Shown here: piece by piece, positions 1 to 10,249 of the stretch
Layout: each line of letters begins with the position of its first letter
Numbering within the stretch: the first letter of the stretch is position 1
From: Cenococcum geophilum 1.58
Lineage: Eukaryota > Ascomycota > Dothideomycetes > Gloniales > Gloniaceae
Direction of reading: 5' to 3'
NCBI GenBank assembly: GCA_001692895.1
Contig: KV748185.1
Coordinates: forward strand, 2,108,001 to 2,172,000
Length of the DNA: 64,000 nt
Notes under the pieces: model-generated
Told to the model about the DNA's origin: nothing
The model's input: the letters and a program-made list of their open reading frames with translations, nothing else
Database searches by the model: none
Program-made: the position numbers and the translations under genes

Positions 1-1315
1 ACTACTAAAGCTAATAAGTTTTTAATAAGTGCCGTAAACCTAATAGACTACTTACAACCGCCTATAAACTTTAAAGATAATATTAACGCGCCATCCGACC
101 TCTACGCGCTTCTTCTTTAAAACGGCCTTACGCTAGTAACCTATAGGGACTATTCCTTAGTAGTTAACAGCTGGGAGTTATACTGCGCACTTAAAGGAGT
201 CTCCCCCTACCTAGTAAAGCCGCGTAAACTAGGCGAATGGATTACCCGCTATACGTTTAGTACCTCCTAGCCATAGATAAATAGGCTTAAGGCCAAAACC
301 TTACAAGCCTATATCTCTGTAATTTACTTACGCCACGTAGATTACGGCATCTTAATTACAGTATTTAAGAATCCTATAGTACACCGATTACTTACTAGAG
401 CAGCTATTATCTCTCCCTTAGTAAAAAAGGATAAGTAACCTATTACTAGGGATATTCTAGCCTAGGTACGAAGGCCGACGGCTTTGAAAACGGTCCATCT
501 GCTAAAACGTAAGGAACACCAAAATCTCTACCTTTTGGAATTCGTATGCAATTTTAACCCAACACCCAAAACTCTTAATTAAAGTATTATATGATAGAGA
601 AGAAGCAGATTAGTTATTCCCTAGAATTTTACGATAGTTAAATTCAAGGCGCAATTGCTATTTATTTGTTATCGCGGGCCTAGAATACGCAAAATACTCG
701 CTTAAAAAATTGGACCGTTTTCAAAGCCGTCGGCCTTCGTAGTAATACACGGCCCATTGCTACTAGATATTAACACTAATACTATATTTACCCTTATATT
801 TGCTAGATTTCTATAGATAGGCGAGATTATATATACTATGGCGGAGCTTAAGAACCGAACGACCTTCCTAGCGAAAAAGGCTACTTAACACAATATTACC
901 TTTACGCCTAGTGGGATAATATTCCGCCTTAACTAAAGCAAAGCCAATAAGTAATATTAGGGCGTTAACGTCGCCATTGCGGTGGTAGGCGGCCTATTAT
1001 ACCCAGTTACTACTATAATAAAGCTGTTTAATAGGGACCCTTAACCCCTTAACTCTCCCTTATTTAGTCTTAATAGTAAACCCTTTACCTCTTTAGGGGT
1101 TCGCAAGATCCTTTCCTCCCATCTAGTAGCTGCTGGGATTAACCTAAGTAGTTACTTAAACTACTCCTTCCGCTAGGGCGCTGTCTAGTTCGCTAAAGAT
1201 TTAGGGTGTTTATATTAGTAAATTCAGTAGCTAGGTTAGTAGTTATTAGAAGCCTTTCGCCTATATATTAAAACTAAGACCACTAACCTCTATCGCCTTA
1301 ACTCTTACTTCTAAT
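1..1315 (+). pseudogene. Crypton-like tyrosine recombinase, decayed, 5' end outside window
   Basis: Reading from base 1 gives a continuous but stop-riddled protein resembling fungal phage-integrase-like recombinases. An N-terminal SAM-like core-binding domain (about 1-460) includes the stretches NSWELYCALKGVSPYLVKP and LQAYISVIYLRHVDYGI. The catalytic part resumes after the inserted element (about 742-1315) and ends with SYLNYSFR, FAKDLG and EAFRLYI. These match the family's HxFRRGAA...LGRW...F.xYI signature, so the catalytic Arg and the nucleophilic Tyr of FRLYI can be placed. The usual His of HSFR reads Tyr and the second Arg is a stop, both C-to-T type changes. Crypton elements move with such an enzyme and lack RT. 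A DIRS/Ngaro origin cannot be excluded because the upstream part is missing. Interrupted at 469-739. Confidence 0.75.
469..739. mobile_element. 271-bp TA-flanked inverted-repeat element (Tc1/mariner or Fot1-like MITE)
   Basis: A perfect 29-bp terminal inverted repeat lies at 469-497 and 711-739, beginning CGAAGGCCGACGG. The element is flanked by TA on both sides (467-468, 740-741), the duplication expected for Tc1/mariner/Fot1 transposons. The interior is AT-rich with no coding capacity. It sits inside the recombinase reading frame, whose homology continues on both sides, so the boundaries are supported from both directions. The TIRs escaped mutation while the interior and host gene did not. 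Confidence 0.85.
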
Positions 1316-1368
1316 GTAGTATACCGCTCTTAGCGTAAGAATTACTAGGTAGTAGGTTAAGATATTAA

Positions 1369-1445
1369 GAGGGCCGCTAAGGCGCTAGTGGTAAGCGAGC
1401 TAATAGCAATTTTCTATACCAGGTATAAAAAATCCTAATTAGTTA
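1369..1445 (+). repeat. Hairpin-bearing dispersed repeat, copy 1
   Basis: Starts GAGGGCCGCTAAGGCGCTAG and runs into an inverted repeat resembling those at 26520 and 31366. The stem here is eroded (ATAGCAATTTTCTATACC facing GGTATAAAAAATC). It lies just downstream of the recombinase pseudogene. Homology with the 26520 copy continues about 30 bases beyond the hairpin. Confidence 0.75.
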
Positions 1446-1460
1446 GCTTATAACTTAGGG

Positions 1461-1550
1461 TTAGCAGAATATAGCAGAATATAATAATATAGCAGAACTT
1501 AGCAGAATTTGGCAGAATATAATAATATGGCAAAATATAGCAGAATGCGG
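1461..1550. repeat. Degenerate tandem repeat of AGCAGAATAT-like units
   Basis: Imperfect repeats of a roughly 10-base unit (AGCAGAATAT, with AATAATAT spacers) fill this stretch. No coding capacity is visible. Confidence 0.7.
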
Positions 1551-1553
1551 TAA

Positions 1554-1739
1554 TGTCTTGTTAGGCGTAGGAGCTTCGCTTAGGGATATCTAGCCGCTTT
1601 AGGGCAAATCCTTAGCAGATTTAAGTGCTAGGAACTAGTAAAACTGCTAAAAACTAGCCCTAGAGCGACCTTATAGCCCTACGCCTAATAATTATATAAA
1701 AATTAAAATATCCCCTTATATAACTGCGATAGATAGATA
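1554..1739 (+). repeat. Direct repeat, copy 1 of 2
   Basis: From TCTTGT through CTAGCCGCTTTAGGGCAAA to GCGATAGATAGATA this matches 1981-2161, about 420 bases downstream, with mostly transition differences. A weaker third piece (about 1905-1960) shares GGTGCTAGGAACTAGCAAAA. No LTR ends or coding sequence were recognised. Confidence 0.8.
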
Positions 1740-1980
1740 CTAGCGTCTATATATTGCTTAGCAGTATCTACCTTAGTAACGCATAATACTAAAACCTCCT
1801 ATAATATTCGCGAATATTAAATACAGTCACTATATAGCTAATTCGCTTTCTTTACCCGCCACCCCTTATACTTAGTATACATTATATATAGATAGCGCTT
1901 TAAGGCAATTCTTTAGTAGGTGCTAGGAACTAGCAAAACCACTAAGAGCTAGCCTTAATGTAACTACTATAGTTAGATAG

Positions 1981-2161
1981 TCTTGTAGCTATAGGCTTGC
2001 GGCTAGGGACATCTAGCCGCTTTAGGGCAAATCCTTAGCAGATTTAAGTGCTAGAAACTAGCAAAACTGCTAAAAACTAGCCCTAGAGCGACCTTATAGC
2101 CCTACGCCTCCCAATTATACAAAAATTAAAATATCCCCTTACGTGACTGCGATAGATAGAT
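1981..2161 (+). repeat. Direct repeat, copy 2 of 2
   Basis: Second copy of the 1554-1739 sequence. It keeps more C and G (for example CCCAATTATACAAAA where copy 1 has TAATAATTATATAAA), so it is less mutated. The stretch between the copies (1740-1980) is AT-rich and featureless apart from the partial third copy. Confidence 0.8.
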
Positions 2162-2181
2162 AAGTAATTATAGTAAATAAC

Positions 2182-2293
2182 TAATGTAAGTAATAGGGTT
2201 ATAACGGTTAGTATAGTTATAGAGATTCTTAACAAATTTCGTTTATGCGTAGTTTTAATATTCTAAACCGTTATAATCCTATCCCTTACGTTA
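2182..2293. mobile_element. Small inverted-repeat element (MITE-like), about 112 bp
   Basis: TAATGTAAGTAATAGGG at the left end is mirrored imperfectly by the sequence ending ATCCCTTACGTTA at the right; the inverted arms are about 28 bases with a few mismatches. TA at both outer edges would fit a Tc1/mariner-type duplication but could be chance in such TA-rich DNA. No coding capacity. Confidence 0.5.
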
Positions 2294-3180
2294 TATACTT
2301 TTAAAAATATTAAAAATATGTTTTAATTAGTTATAGAATAGTATAGTGCTTACTAAAAGTTATTGTTAAGTATAGTAAAATCTTTTATAGGGCTTAACTG
2401 GGAGACTTAGATATGGGTTATAAGGTATATTATAAATATATTTATAACGCGTTTAGATATACTTTTCTTATAGAACTATAATAGCTAATATATTTAGAAT
2501 ATGTTTAGAAGTATTTTTAAACCACTAGCGTCTTATATACCTATATAAAAAAGGCTTATAGCCTTACTTTTATACCCGTTAGTATTATTAAAAAGCTATT
2601 TACTACTAAGATTTAGGTAATAAAAAGTGCATATATTTATTCGGATTATATTTACAATATATTACTAATAATTATAGTCTTCTTTAATAGCCTTATAAAG
2701 CTCTATAATATTATTATCTTTATTATTATAAAGAAATAAATACGTTTAAATCTTATTCTAGGGCTTTACCCCCTTTCTCTATTACTTACCGCCGCCGCTA
2801 TTACTTTATCTCTCTTACTAACTATAATAACTCCTTTTAACGCTTTACTACTAAAGATATAGCTACCTCCATAGCTAGGAAAAATTGTACTCCTTAAGCT
2901 ATTTTTAATATACCTAAAATATATTCTAAACTTAAAGCTAGTAAAACTAAAAAGCCTTTTAAGCTATAAAATGTTAGGTAAAACCTGAGCAGATAGTTAT
3001 ATAGCTGCGAGGCACAGGAAACTTGTATACGACTCGCCTATAAGGTATATGCACTATATATACCTAGGGAAACCCCTTTTTTACCTCGTACTTCAGACTC
3101 CTCCTTCTCCCTTAAAGATTTGTCTATCTATATAATATACCCTATTATTCCATTATTAAGCTCCCTATCTTACTTTATAT
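2294..3180. other. AT-rich stretch without recognised genes
   Basis: Heavily TA-rich and closed in all frames. A lysine-rich reading around 2850-3000 (KASKTKKPFKL) hints at an old coding piece, but I could not assign it. Confidence 0.6.
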
Positions 3181-3628
3181 TTAAATCTTTAGCCCGCGAA
3201 GCCCTACTGCACGCGTCCACGTCGCCGCGGGTGGAAACATCATCTGGAATTCGTTCCTCTTGATGGCCAAGTGCAGAGGCGATGGTAGAGAGCCGTCGCA
3301 GCGCGCGCAGCGCTGTCGTGGCGACTCTGTGGTGTTGAGCTCGCGACGCGTACGACGCATCGTACGAAGCATCGCCCTCAACAACACCAGGAGACCTACT
3401 GCCCCCGCTTGGGGCTCCTGCTATACCATCCAGGGGGGCCATCAAGGGAAACTGGGATACGAAAACCGCCCGACGTACGACTACCTGGCTCGCAGCCAGG
3501 CCTGAAACTGGCCTTATCCAGCTAGTCGACGTGGACGCGCCCTAGGCGTACGACAGGACACCCTTGGGCTTACACTAGCTCTAAGATCACAAAGGGAACG
3601 CGACGAGGGCGTAGGGATCCTCTTTTTA

Positions 3629-3740
3629 TAAGAACTTGTTAAGGTTAACGCGTCGCAGATACTTCGTACGAAACTTGTTAAGGCCCCAAGGCCACCGCGA
3701 AGAACTTGTTAAGGCCCTNCCTAGAGAACTCGTTAAGGCC
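3629..3740 (+). repeat. Interspersed GAACTTGTTAAGG units
   Basis: AACTTGTTAAGG, or the variant AACTCGTTAAGG, occurs four times in about 110 bases, spaced roughly 25-40 bases apart and mostly followed by CC. Confidence 0.75.
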
Positions 3741-3775
3741 CCTCTATAAGGGCCTATCTGGTATCCGGTACACCC

Positions 3776-4075
3776 AGGTGACTCAGAAGAGGGTCTTAAT
3801 AGGCGTGGTGCGCGCGACCTGGTCGACAGCGACAGCGACGCGACAGCGACGCGACGGCGACGCGACGGCGACCGGACGGCTCAACGAGGTGGAAACACGG
3901 GTAAAGCTCTAGGTAGCGGAAACACAGGCCAGCTTCGACGGCCCCGTGGCGTCAAAAGGTGACTCATAGGAGGGTCTTAATAGGCGTGGTGCACGTAACC
4001 TGATGCATATGTATAAGGTGACTCACAGGAGGGTCTTAATAGGCGTGGTGCACGCAACCTAATGCATATATATGG
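3776..4075 (+). repeat. Three copies of a GGTGACTCA...GGCGTGGTGC unit
   Basis: Copies begin at 3776, 3957 and 4016. Each reads AGGTGACTCA, then AGGGTCTTAATAGGCGTGGT, then GC-rich text ending in AACCTRATGCATAT for the last two copies, which are a 59-base tandem pair. The first copy is separated by about 130 bases that include a GCGACGCGACG microsatellite. Confidence 0.8.
3823..3875 (+). repeat. GCGACAGCGACG microsatellite
   Basis: Short tandem array of CGACAG, CGACG and CGACGG units inside the GC-richer block. Confidence 0.8.
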
Positions 4076-5279
4076 GGGAGGCTATAGGGGAAACACAGGC
4101 TAGTCGGACGAGGTCTTGACAGTTAGAGACACAGGCCAGCTTATAGGAAGGGGGGACATAAGCTTGGTTAGTAGGAGAGGGGGGAGTAGGTTGCCTGGCA
4201 CGGGACCTGGTTTATGGCCCCCTCCTGTAAGACACGGTCGGCCTGTTATAAGGAGACTCTTACAGGCAACGTGAAACGGGAGCTGGTAGTATATATAGGG
4301 TGTTGCGCCCCTATATTACTACTAGCCCCCACGGGGCGTAGTACGTAGTAGCCACTGCTGGCTCTAGGGACCTTACCCCTTAGCTGGGCTCTAACCCCTA
4401 GTGCACCTAGTAGGTAGGTAGGATTACGTCCTAGCCGGAGAGACTACTACGTGGCTTAAGAGAACGGATGCGCGTGTTGGTGTACCAATAGATAGGACTG
4501 CTCGCTAGGGCAGTACGCTAGTGAGGTACGCTTAAGGAGCAAACAGGAGTTACTTAGGCGGGAGAGGTTTTGGCCCGGCCTTGACCGTAAAGGTAGTAAC
4601 GCCCAAAGGTGGGAATAAGCTACTAAAAACTGGGGTAGAGGCCTGGATAAGCAGGCATGTCGAACTTTACTATATTATAGCTAATATATAACTACCTGTA
4701 CCTGGCAGCCTGGACAATACCGTACGGTTTTCCTGTCTCCTCTTAAGGAGTGGTGACCCTTGGCGAGGGCCTAGTGACTGGGGCCTAGGCACAAAAGATA
4801 CTTAGGTATATACGTCCCGCTCGCCTTTTGGTATAGTGGTAGTTTATGAATAAATCCCCCTTACGCCTTTAATAGGCCTTAGGGGGGGGAAGGTATGGCG
4901 TATATGGCAATGGTTAACAAGAGATAGTATATAGGGGGTGGTTAAAATACGGAACACAACCATAAGTGTACAGCAATTGAACGGCAAGGCCTAGCTAGGA
5001 CGTAGTGAACCCTAGCTGGGATAAGCTAGAGAAGGAAGTAGTGGTTCCTAAGGAGTTCGAACATCTAAGGAGGACAGGACGTAGCCGTAGGCCCGTAGGG
5101 CCGCCGCTATGGACGGATATGGCAAACCGGGGTTTTTTATCCTACTGAGGTGGCTTATAGGGTTTTTCCTCCCCTAAACTGCAGGGTTTTCTTCCTGTAA
5201 ATTATAAGTTTTCCCCCTGTAACGGAGTAGTCTGCGTGGGCCTAGATAGGATCCGTATCAGACGTTAATCAAGAATTAC

Positions 5280-6480
5280 TACTACTATTTAAATCTTTAC
5301 TAATCCCCTTAGGAGCCGGTTTAATTTTTCTACAATACCTTTAAAGATAAGATTAACACCTATACTTAATAGTAATACGCCCGCGATATAACGGCAAAGC
5401 GCCTTAAGATCTAGTGTAGACGAAAACGCTAGAAGCACACTAGTAGAATCTAAGCCACCTGCTAAATCTTAAAATAATTAGATATCTATAAACGCTAAAG
5501 ACTAGTTTAACTTATATACCTAGGCTTAATAGAAGCTTAATAAGGTTGCTAGCGTCCTACCTAATGCTATTAATACGAAGAAGCTAAACAAGCTAATTAT
5601 TATGGCACTGGTAAAAAACGGTAAATTATAGTAGACGTTATGGTAGATGTAGAGTTATATAAAGCTTACGTAATTTAAGGACTGCATATAATGTTAAGGG
5701 GCGCTACTCTTCTTCCCCTTTCCTTTCTTTAGCTTTAGATNCTCGTTTATAGACAATCCAATTATATAGGCTTTCCCTCTTGCCGTGCTTATGCCTTAAT
5801 TAACTAAGTTACTAATATTATCTAAAGCTTGTCTACTCTTTTTCCTAAAAATAAACTTAAATATATTTATAGACCACAAATAGGGTAAGGATATAGAAAT
5901 AGACCTAAAGAACGGGACAGAACTAAAAGGTTATATATAATGTAATCTAAAGAAACTACTAGAAATTACTTAATACCCCTACTACTATTCTAAGAAATAT
6001 AGTAGCCGGCAAAGCAGCTATAGAACCCTTAACTACCTCTAATAGTAAAATATTAACTAACTTAAACTTCTGGGGGGAGCTTATAGTAGCTAATACTAAA
6101 ATTAAATAACTTTAAGAGCCGCTTAAAATTAGGGACACCCCTATACCTAGTAATAGGTTATTAAACACCTAGAGACTTACTATGGTCCTTAAGGCCCTAG
6201 CCTAATATATAGTATTAATATTATTACGGCCCGCGAAGGTCGTAAAACCCCTTTTATTTATAAACGAAACCAACCCTATATTTAATAATTAGAAGATTTA
6301 ACTATAAAATAAGCTTAAAGTTAATACAGACCACTTCCTTGCTATTTAAGCTAAAATGGCCTATATCTTTAGCTATACCAGTAGGGATATATAGATGCAT
6401 TTATGTCTATAATACGAATAGAATTTAGCAAACCTCTTTCTCTCTAAAGAAGAGATAATTAACTATCTATCTTCTATTTA
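5280..6480 (+). pseudogene. Ty3/gypsy-type gag, 5' part (gypsy-1)
   Basis: Translation with many stops gives a coiled-coil-like segment followed by a capsid-type domain. From about 6180 it reads RPAKVVKPLLFINETNP, then NKLKVNTDHFLAI, AKMAYIFSYTS and EEIINYLSSI, the order seen in fungal Ty3/gypsy gag proteins. Gag forms the particle that packages element RNA. The frame stops at the LINE junction (6480) and resumes at 12088 with YKDPFKV, so the LINE split it. An undetermined base lies at 5741. No start codon can be chosen; bases before about 5760 are assigned with low certainty. Confidence 0.65.
6466..6480. repeat. Target-site duplication, left copy, of LINE K
   Basis: TCTATCTTCTATTTA here is repeated exactly at 12073-12087 on the other side of the LINE. 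One copy restores the gag frame (NYLSSIYKDPF). Confidence 0.9.
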
Positions 6481-6559
6481 ATAATAATTCATTACTTAAC
6501 GTCCGATTTGGATCCCTATTAGGCCTACGCGGACTACTCCTTATATATATGTGGGGAGA

Positions 6560-9500
6560 AAACTCTATTTAAGAAAACCTTGTAATCTATCTCCCCGCCT
6601 TTTAGGACTCGCCTATAAGGCGCCTATAAGGCGCCTACGAGTTACCTATAGTGCTCCTACTACCTTACTTTTTAACCTCCTTAGAAACCACTGCTGCCGT
6701 AATAAGCCTACGGACGCGCTAGTATCGCAAACTTTACTCTACTGCTATAGAGTTATTAGGGGGCACCCGTTGCTCGCCCCCCTACCTTCTATTGCTATTT
6801 CCTTTGCAACCCGGAACTAGTTTAGTATATTTTAGCTAATAAGCCACTAGGTAACCGCCTTAAGGCCTTTTTATATTAAGAGTAGTGTCTTATAGTTCTC
6901 TGTACCAGCTACTAAAAGTATTACTTCTTAGTTAGTATATAAGGGGCATAGCAGTATTACGTGCTTTAGTATCTATCTTAGCCAGCTATATTTGCATCTT
7001 GGGCTACCTACTAGAACACCTACCTAGTAGAGCCAGTCTTTTAGTCCTATTACTCCTGTTCTTAAGAGTGTTGCCATTATATTTTCTGCCTTTGTTAGGC
7101 CTTCTTAGAGCCCTAGAGTATTTACCCCCTATAGTGTTAACTATGCTACAGCTTAGGTTCTTCTTGCTTTAGTTAACCTCTATACCTTTAACTCCTATAC
7201 GCCTCTCCAGCGTTAGTCCAGCTAGTATTATATTACGGTAGTTAGTTTCCCGGCGTTCTTTTATACTTTACTTTAGCTCTTTTCTCTCTCTTACTATTGT
7301 CCTTGCTGGCCTCTTACGCATCTCCCTTCCTCCTCTATATGGGCCTGGGCCCTAGAGCAGCACTATTCTTCTTCTGCTTTCTTTACCTGTTTCTCTAATA
7401 TATCTTCCCTACTTTAGGGTTATTGGTTTGTTCTCCTATAAGGCGCCCTAGGGTCCCTCTATAGTTTATTTAGGCGTGTCTTAATATACTTTATAACATT
7501 AGAGTTACGTTTCTTTTACGCCCTTTATATTATAGCGGCTTTAATATATAGTTATAGGGGGGGAATATTAGCTTCCTTCTTAAGCAGTACTGTGGCCGTT
7601 CGCTTATATCCGCCTGTTATACTCTAGAGGCAGGCTGTTTAGACCTTTTAGAGTGGTTTAAGGAGCGATTTAGGGGGGCCTTTCTTAGATTCTCTAATAG
7701 CCTAAATACTGGACCTATATATTATGGTTGGCCGGACAACTACTATATATAGTAGGCGTAACCTCTAGAAGCATGGGCCCTATATAAAATTAACAATCCT
7801 AGATAATGCGATATACTATACTTAGCCCTTACGGGCCGCTTAGGCCGTATATACGCTCCACCGGAGCTTACTATCTACCTATACTCCTAATACTCTTAGG
7901 CCCTAAACTAGCTAACCCCTAAAGCCTTAGATGCGAATTATATGCTAGAGATCTGTAGATTAGTTGCGTTTTTTTATAAAATGGATTAGCTGGTACTTCT
8001 CTAGTAAGAATTAGACTCTATATTGTCTTGCCTATTCTATATAAGTATTATAAGCTTTTTCTAGCGTTCTGCAATTCTCTGCGGCTATTGGCCCGTATAT
8101 AATTAGGTTTGTGTTATTAATAAAGCCTATCCCCTAGGTCGCCCCTTCCTTAAAGGAGTTAAGTAGGTTACTTATAAAGAAAAGGAAAAGTATAGGCGAG
8201 AGGGGTAATTCTTGTGGTATTCCTGTTGCAACTATAATAGGGGGGCTTTAGTATTCGCTAAAGACTAGCAATATTTCTTTTTGGCCTGTAAACCCTTAAA
8301 CAAATTATATAATCTATTCTGGGAAGCCTTTTACTCTAAGGATGTATAAGAGACGCTTATGGGGTATGTTATTATAGGCGCCACTAATATCTAGGCTAAG
8401 CATTAATACTACAAAGTCCCTTCGCATCGCCCATGCTGATTTAATAGTGGCAGCGAGTAGCGTAAGTGCTAATAGTGTTAAGCGGTTCTTTCTTGCCCCT
8501 ATTTAGCTTTATAGTAGTAGGGCGTATTCCTCTACTATATCTGCTATATAGTCCGCTATTACCCTTTCTAAGATCTTACTAAGGGTATTCTCTAAGGCAA
8601 TAGGGCGGTAGCTCCCTGGAAATAAGTAGTCTGCTTTACCTTCTTTATGTAAGACAAACGTTATTATAGCTCTTCTAAGTCTCGGGTAGTAGCCTATTAC
8701 AAAGTATGCTCTAGCTATATCCGCAAGCTAAGGTGCTATTAGTAGTCCGCAGGTCTTTAGGGCTTTATTTAGGATCCTATCTGGTCCTAGTGCTATATTA
8801 TTTAAAAGGCGGCTAATAGTTCTGGCCATTTCTTCGGTTATTATATCACTATTAACCCTTAGGTAAGTCACCGGTGCTTCGCCCGTAATATTACTAAGGT
8901 CTACTAAAGCTAGTTAGGGGAAAAATCTTTCTATAAGGATTTTTGCCTTTTTATTATTATCGCTTGTGGCCAGTAATTTACCTAGTCTTTGCAGGGGCGG
9001 AAGGTGTGGGTCTTCTACTAGACGTCCTGCCTTTCTCTTTATCTATTTCGCTATCCTCCAAAGACCTTTGTTATAGGGGAGGCTTAGGTTAGTAATATAC
9101 TTATTTATAAACCGTCTCCAGCTATTCCTTACTTCTTTTTTTAGGGTATTCTTTAGCTAGTTTCTTATGTCTTTATAATATCTCTCGTCTTTAAAATTAT
9201 AGCTGCTTATATATTTTCTTCTTACTTGTCATTAGCTGGCGATAAGAACCGCGTATTGTGTGGACCATATATATCGCGCGTAGGGGCCCGCTTTTAAGAC
9301 CGGGCAGTACTCTTCTAACCCATTTTTAATTGCTGCCTAGATCCTTTCTAGTCTTTAGTTAATTTCCTTAGGGGTAGCCACTAAGCCTCGCTTATTTAGT
9401 ATCGGGTGGATTTCTTCTAGGTCTTAAAGTTGTTGTTTAACTATATTAAGGAAGCTGTCTATCTTAAGCTTTCTTATTACGTATCTTTTACTATTTAATT

Positions 9501-10190
9501 ATGCCTTAATATCCAGATCTAGCTGTATTTAGATAGGGATATAGTCTAAAGCAAGTACCTATTCTTCTTTAGGGTTGCATCTTTTAAGTCTCTAGTATAG
9601 GCCTTTATCCATAAATATAAGGTTAATTGTACTTCTAGCGGTGCCTTATTACCATATAATTACTCCTAGGGGGGTAGCTAGCTTAAGGCCCCAGGTATCT
9701 ATAGCTTTTAGTAGGCACTCTACCTGTCATTCAGCAGCAATATAGATACCCCCCTACCGCGGGTGGTGGAGGTTTATATCTCCTAATAGGATAGACTCTA
9801 TATCTTCGGTTTCTAGTAAGCTTATTACTAATATAATGTTCTCTATTTATAGAACCCCTTCGACCCTAGGGTTATATACATTAATAATCTAAACCGGTCC
9901 CCTATATATCTAGATTATTATAACTGCAATATCTAGGTTAACTGCCTACTATAACCATAAGGATAGGCTGATAGCCTTACTAATCATAAAGCACACGTAT
10001 ATGGCTGCTTTTGGTTTATATAGGAGCTAAAATCCTTAAGGGCAGTATATTGATTGTATATAGGTATTATAATACGGCTCTTATATAGCAAGGATATAGT
10101 ATTTCTTTAGGTCTAAGCTGTCTAGCAAGGGCCTTACAAGACAGTGGTTTGTATTACCGCAGTTATACTATATAATAGATAGGTGGCGGA
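6560..10190 (-). pseudogene. LINE K ORF2: endonuclease, reverse transcriptase, RNase H region
   Basis: From the N-terminus (high coordinates), the endonuclease shows ILAIQEPYYN (about 10100), YNPRVEGVLY (9860) and LLGDINLHHPR (9780). The RT follows with GPDRILNKALKTC (8780), SYRPIALENTLSKILERVIA (8600), LSLDISGAYNNI (8390), GIPQELPLSPILFLFF (8215) and FINNTNLIIYG (8120). The last motif should be F.DD; both Asp read Asn, so catalysis is lost. Near 6990 KHVILLCPLY fits the C-terminal CCHC region of Tad1 LINEs. Such proteins nick target DNA and prime reverse transcription there. Dozens of stops. RNase H is placed by position only. Confidence 0.85.
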
Positions 10191-10249
10191 CCCCCAGCGG
10201 GGGTCCTTCGCCTCTCCTTTGTTCCTTACTTCCTCTATTTCCACTTTCT

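Larger units (their letters stand above)
3181..5250. other. GC-richer non-coding block with tandem repeats
   Basis: Composition changes sharply near 3180: CpG-rich text such as GCAGCGCGCGCAGCGCTGTC appears, TpA becomes rarer, and the AT-rich style returns gradually after about 4800-5250. Short open frames at 3170-3505 overlap on both strands and resemble nothing known. The block directly precedes the gypsy gag that begins near 5280, so it may be that element's LTR and leader, but no matching second LTR exists in the window. An undetermined base lies at 3719. Confidence 0.5.

Noticed and set aside
1554-2161. Direct repeats as LTRs of a complete retrotransposon
   Set aside because: Only about 240 bases lie between the copies, with no coding sequence, primer site or flanking duplication.
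3170-3505. Three overlapping open frames on both strands in the GC-richer block
   Set aside because: High GC lengthens chance frames; the proteins are low-complexity Arg/Ser and match nothing I know.
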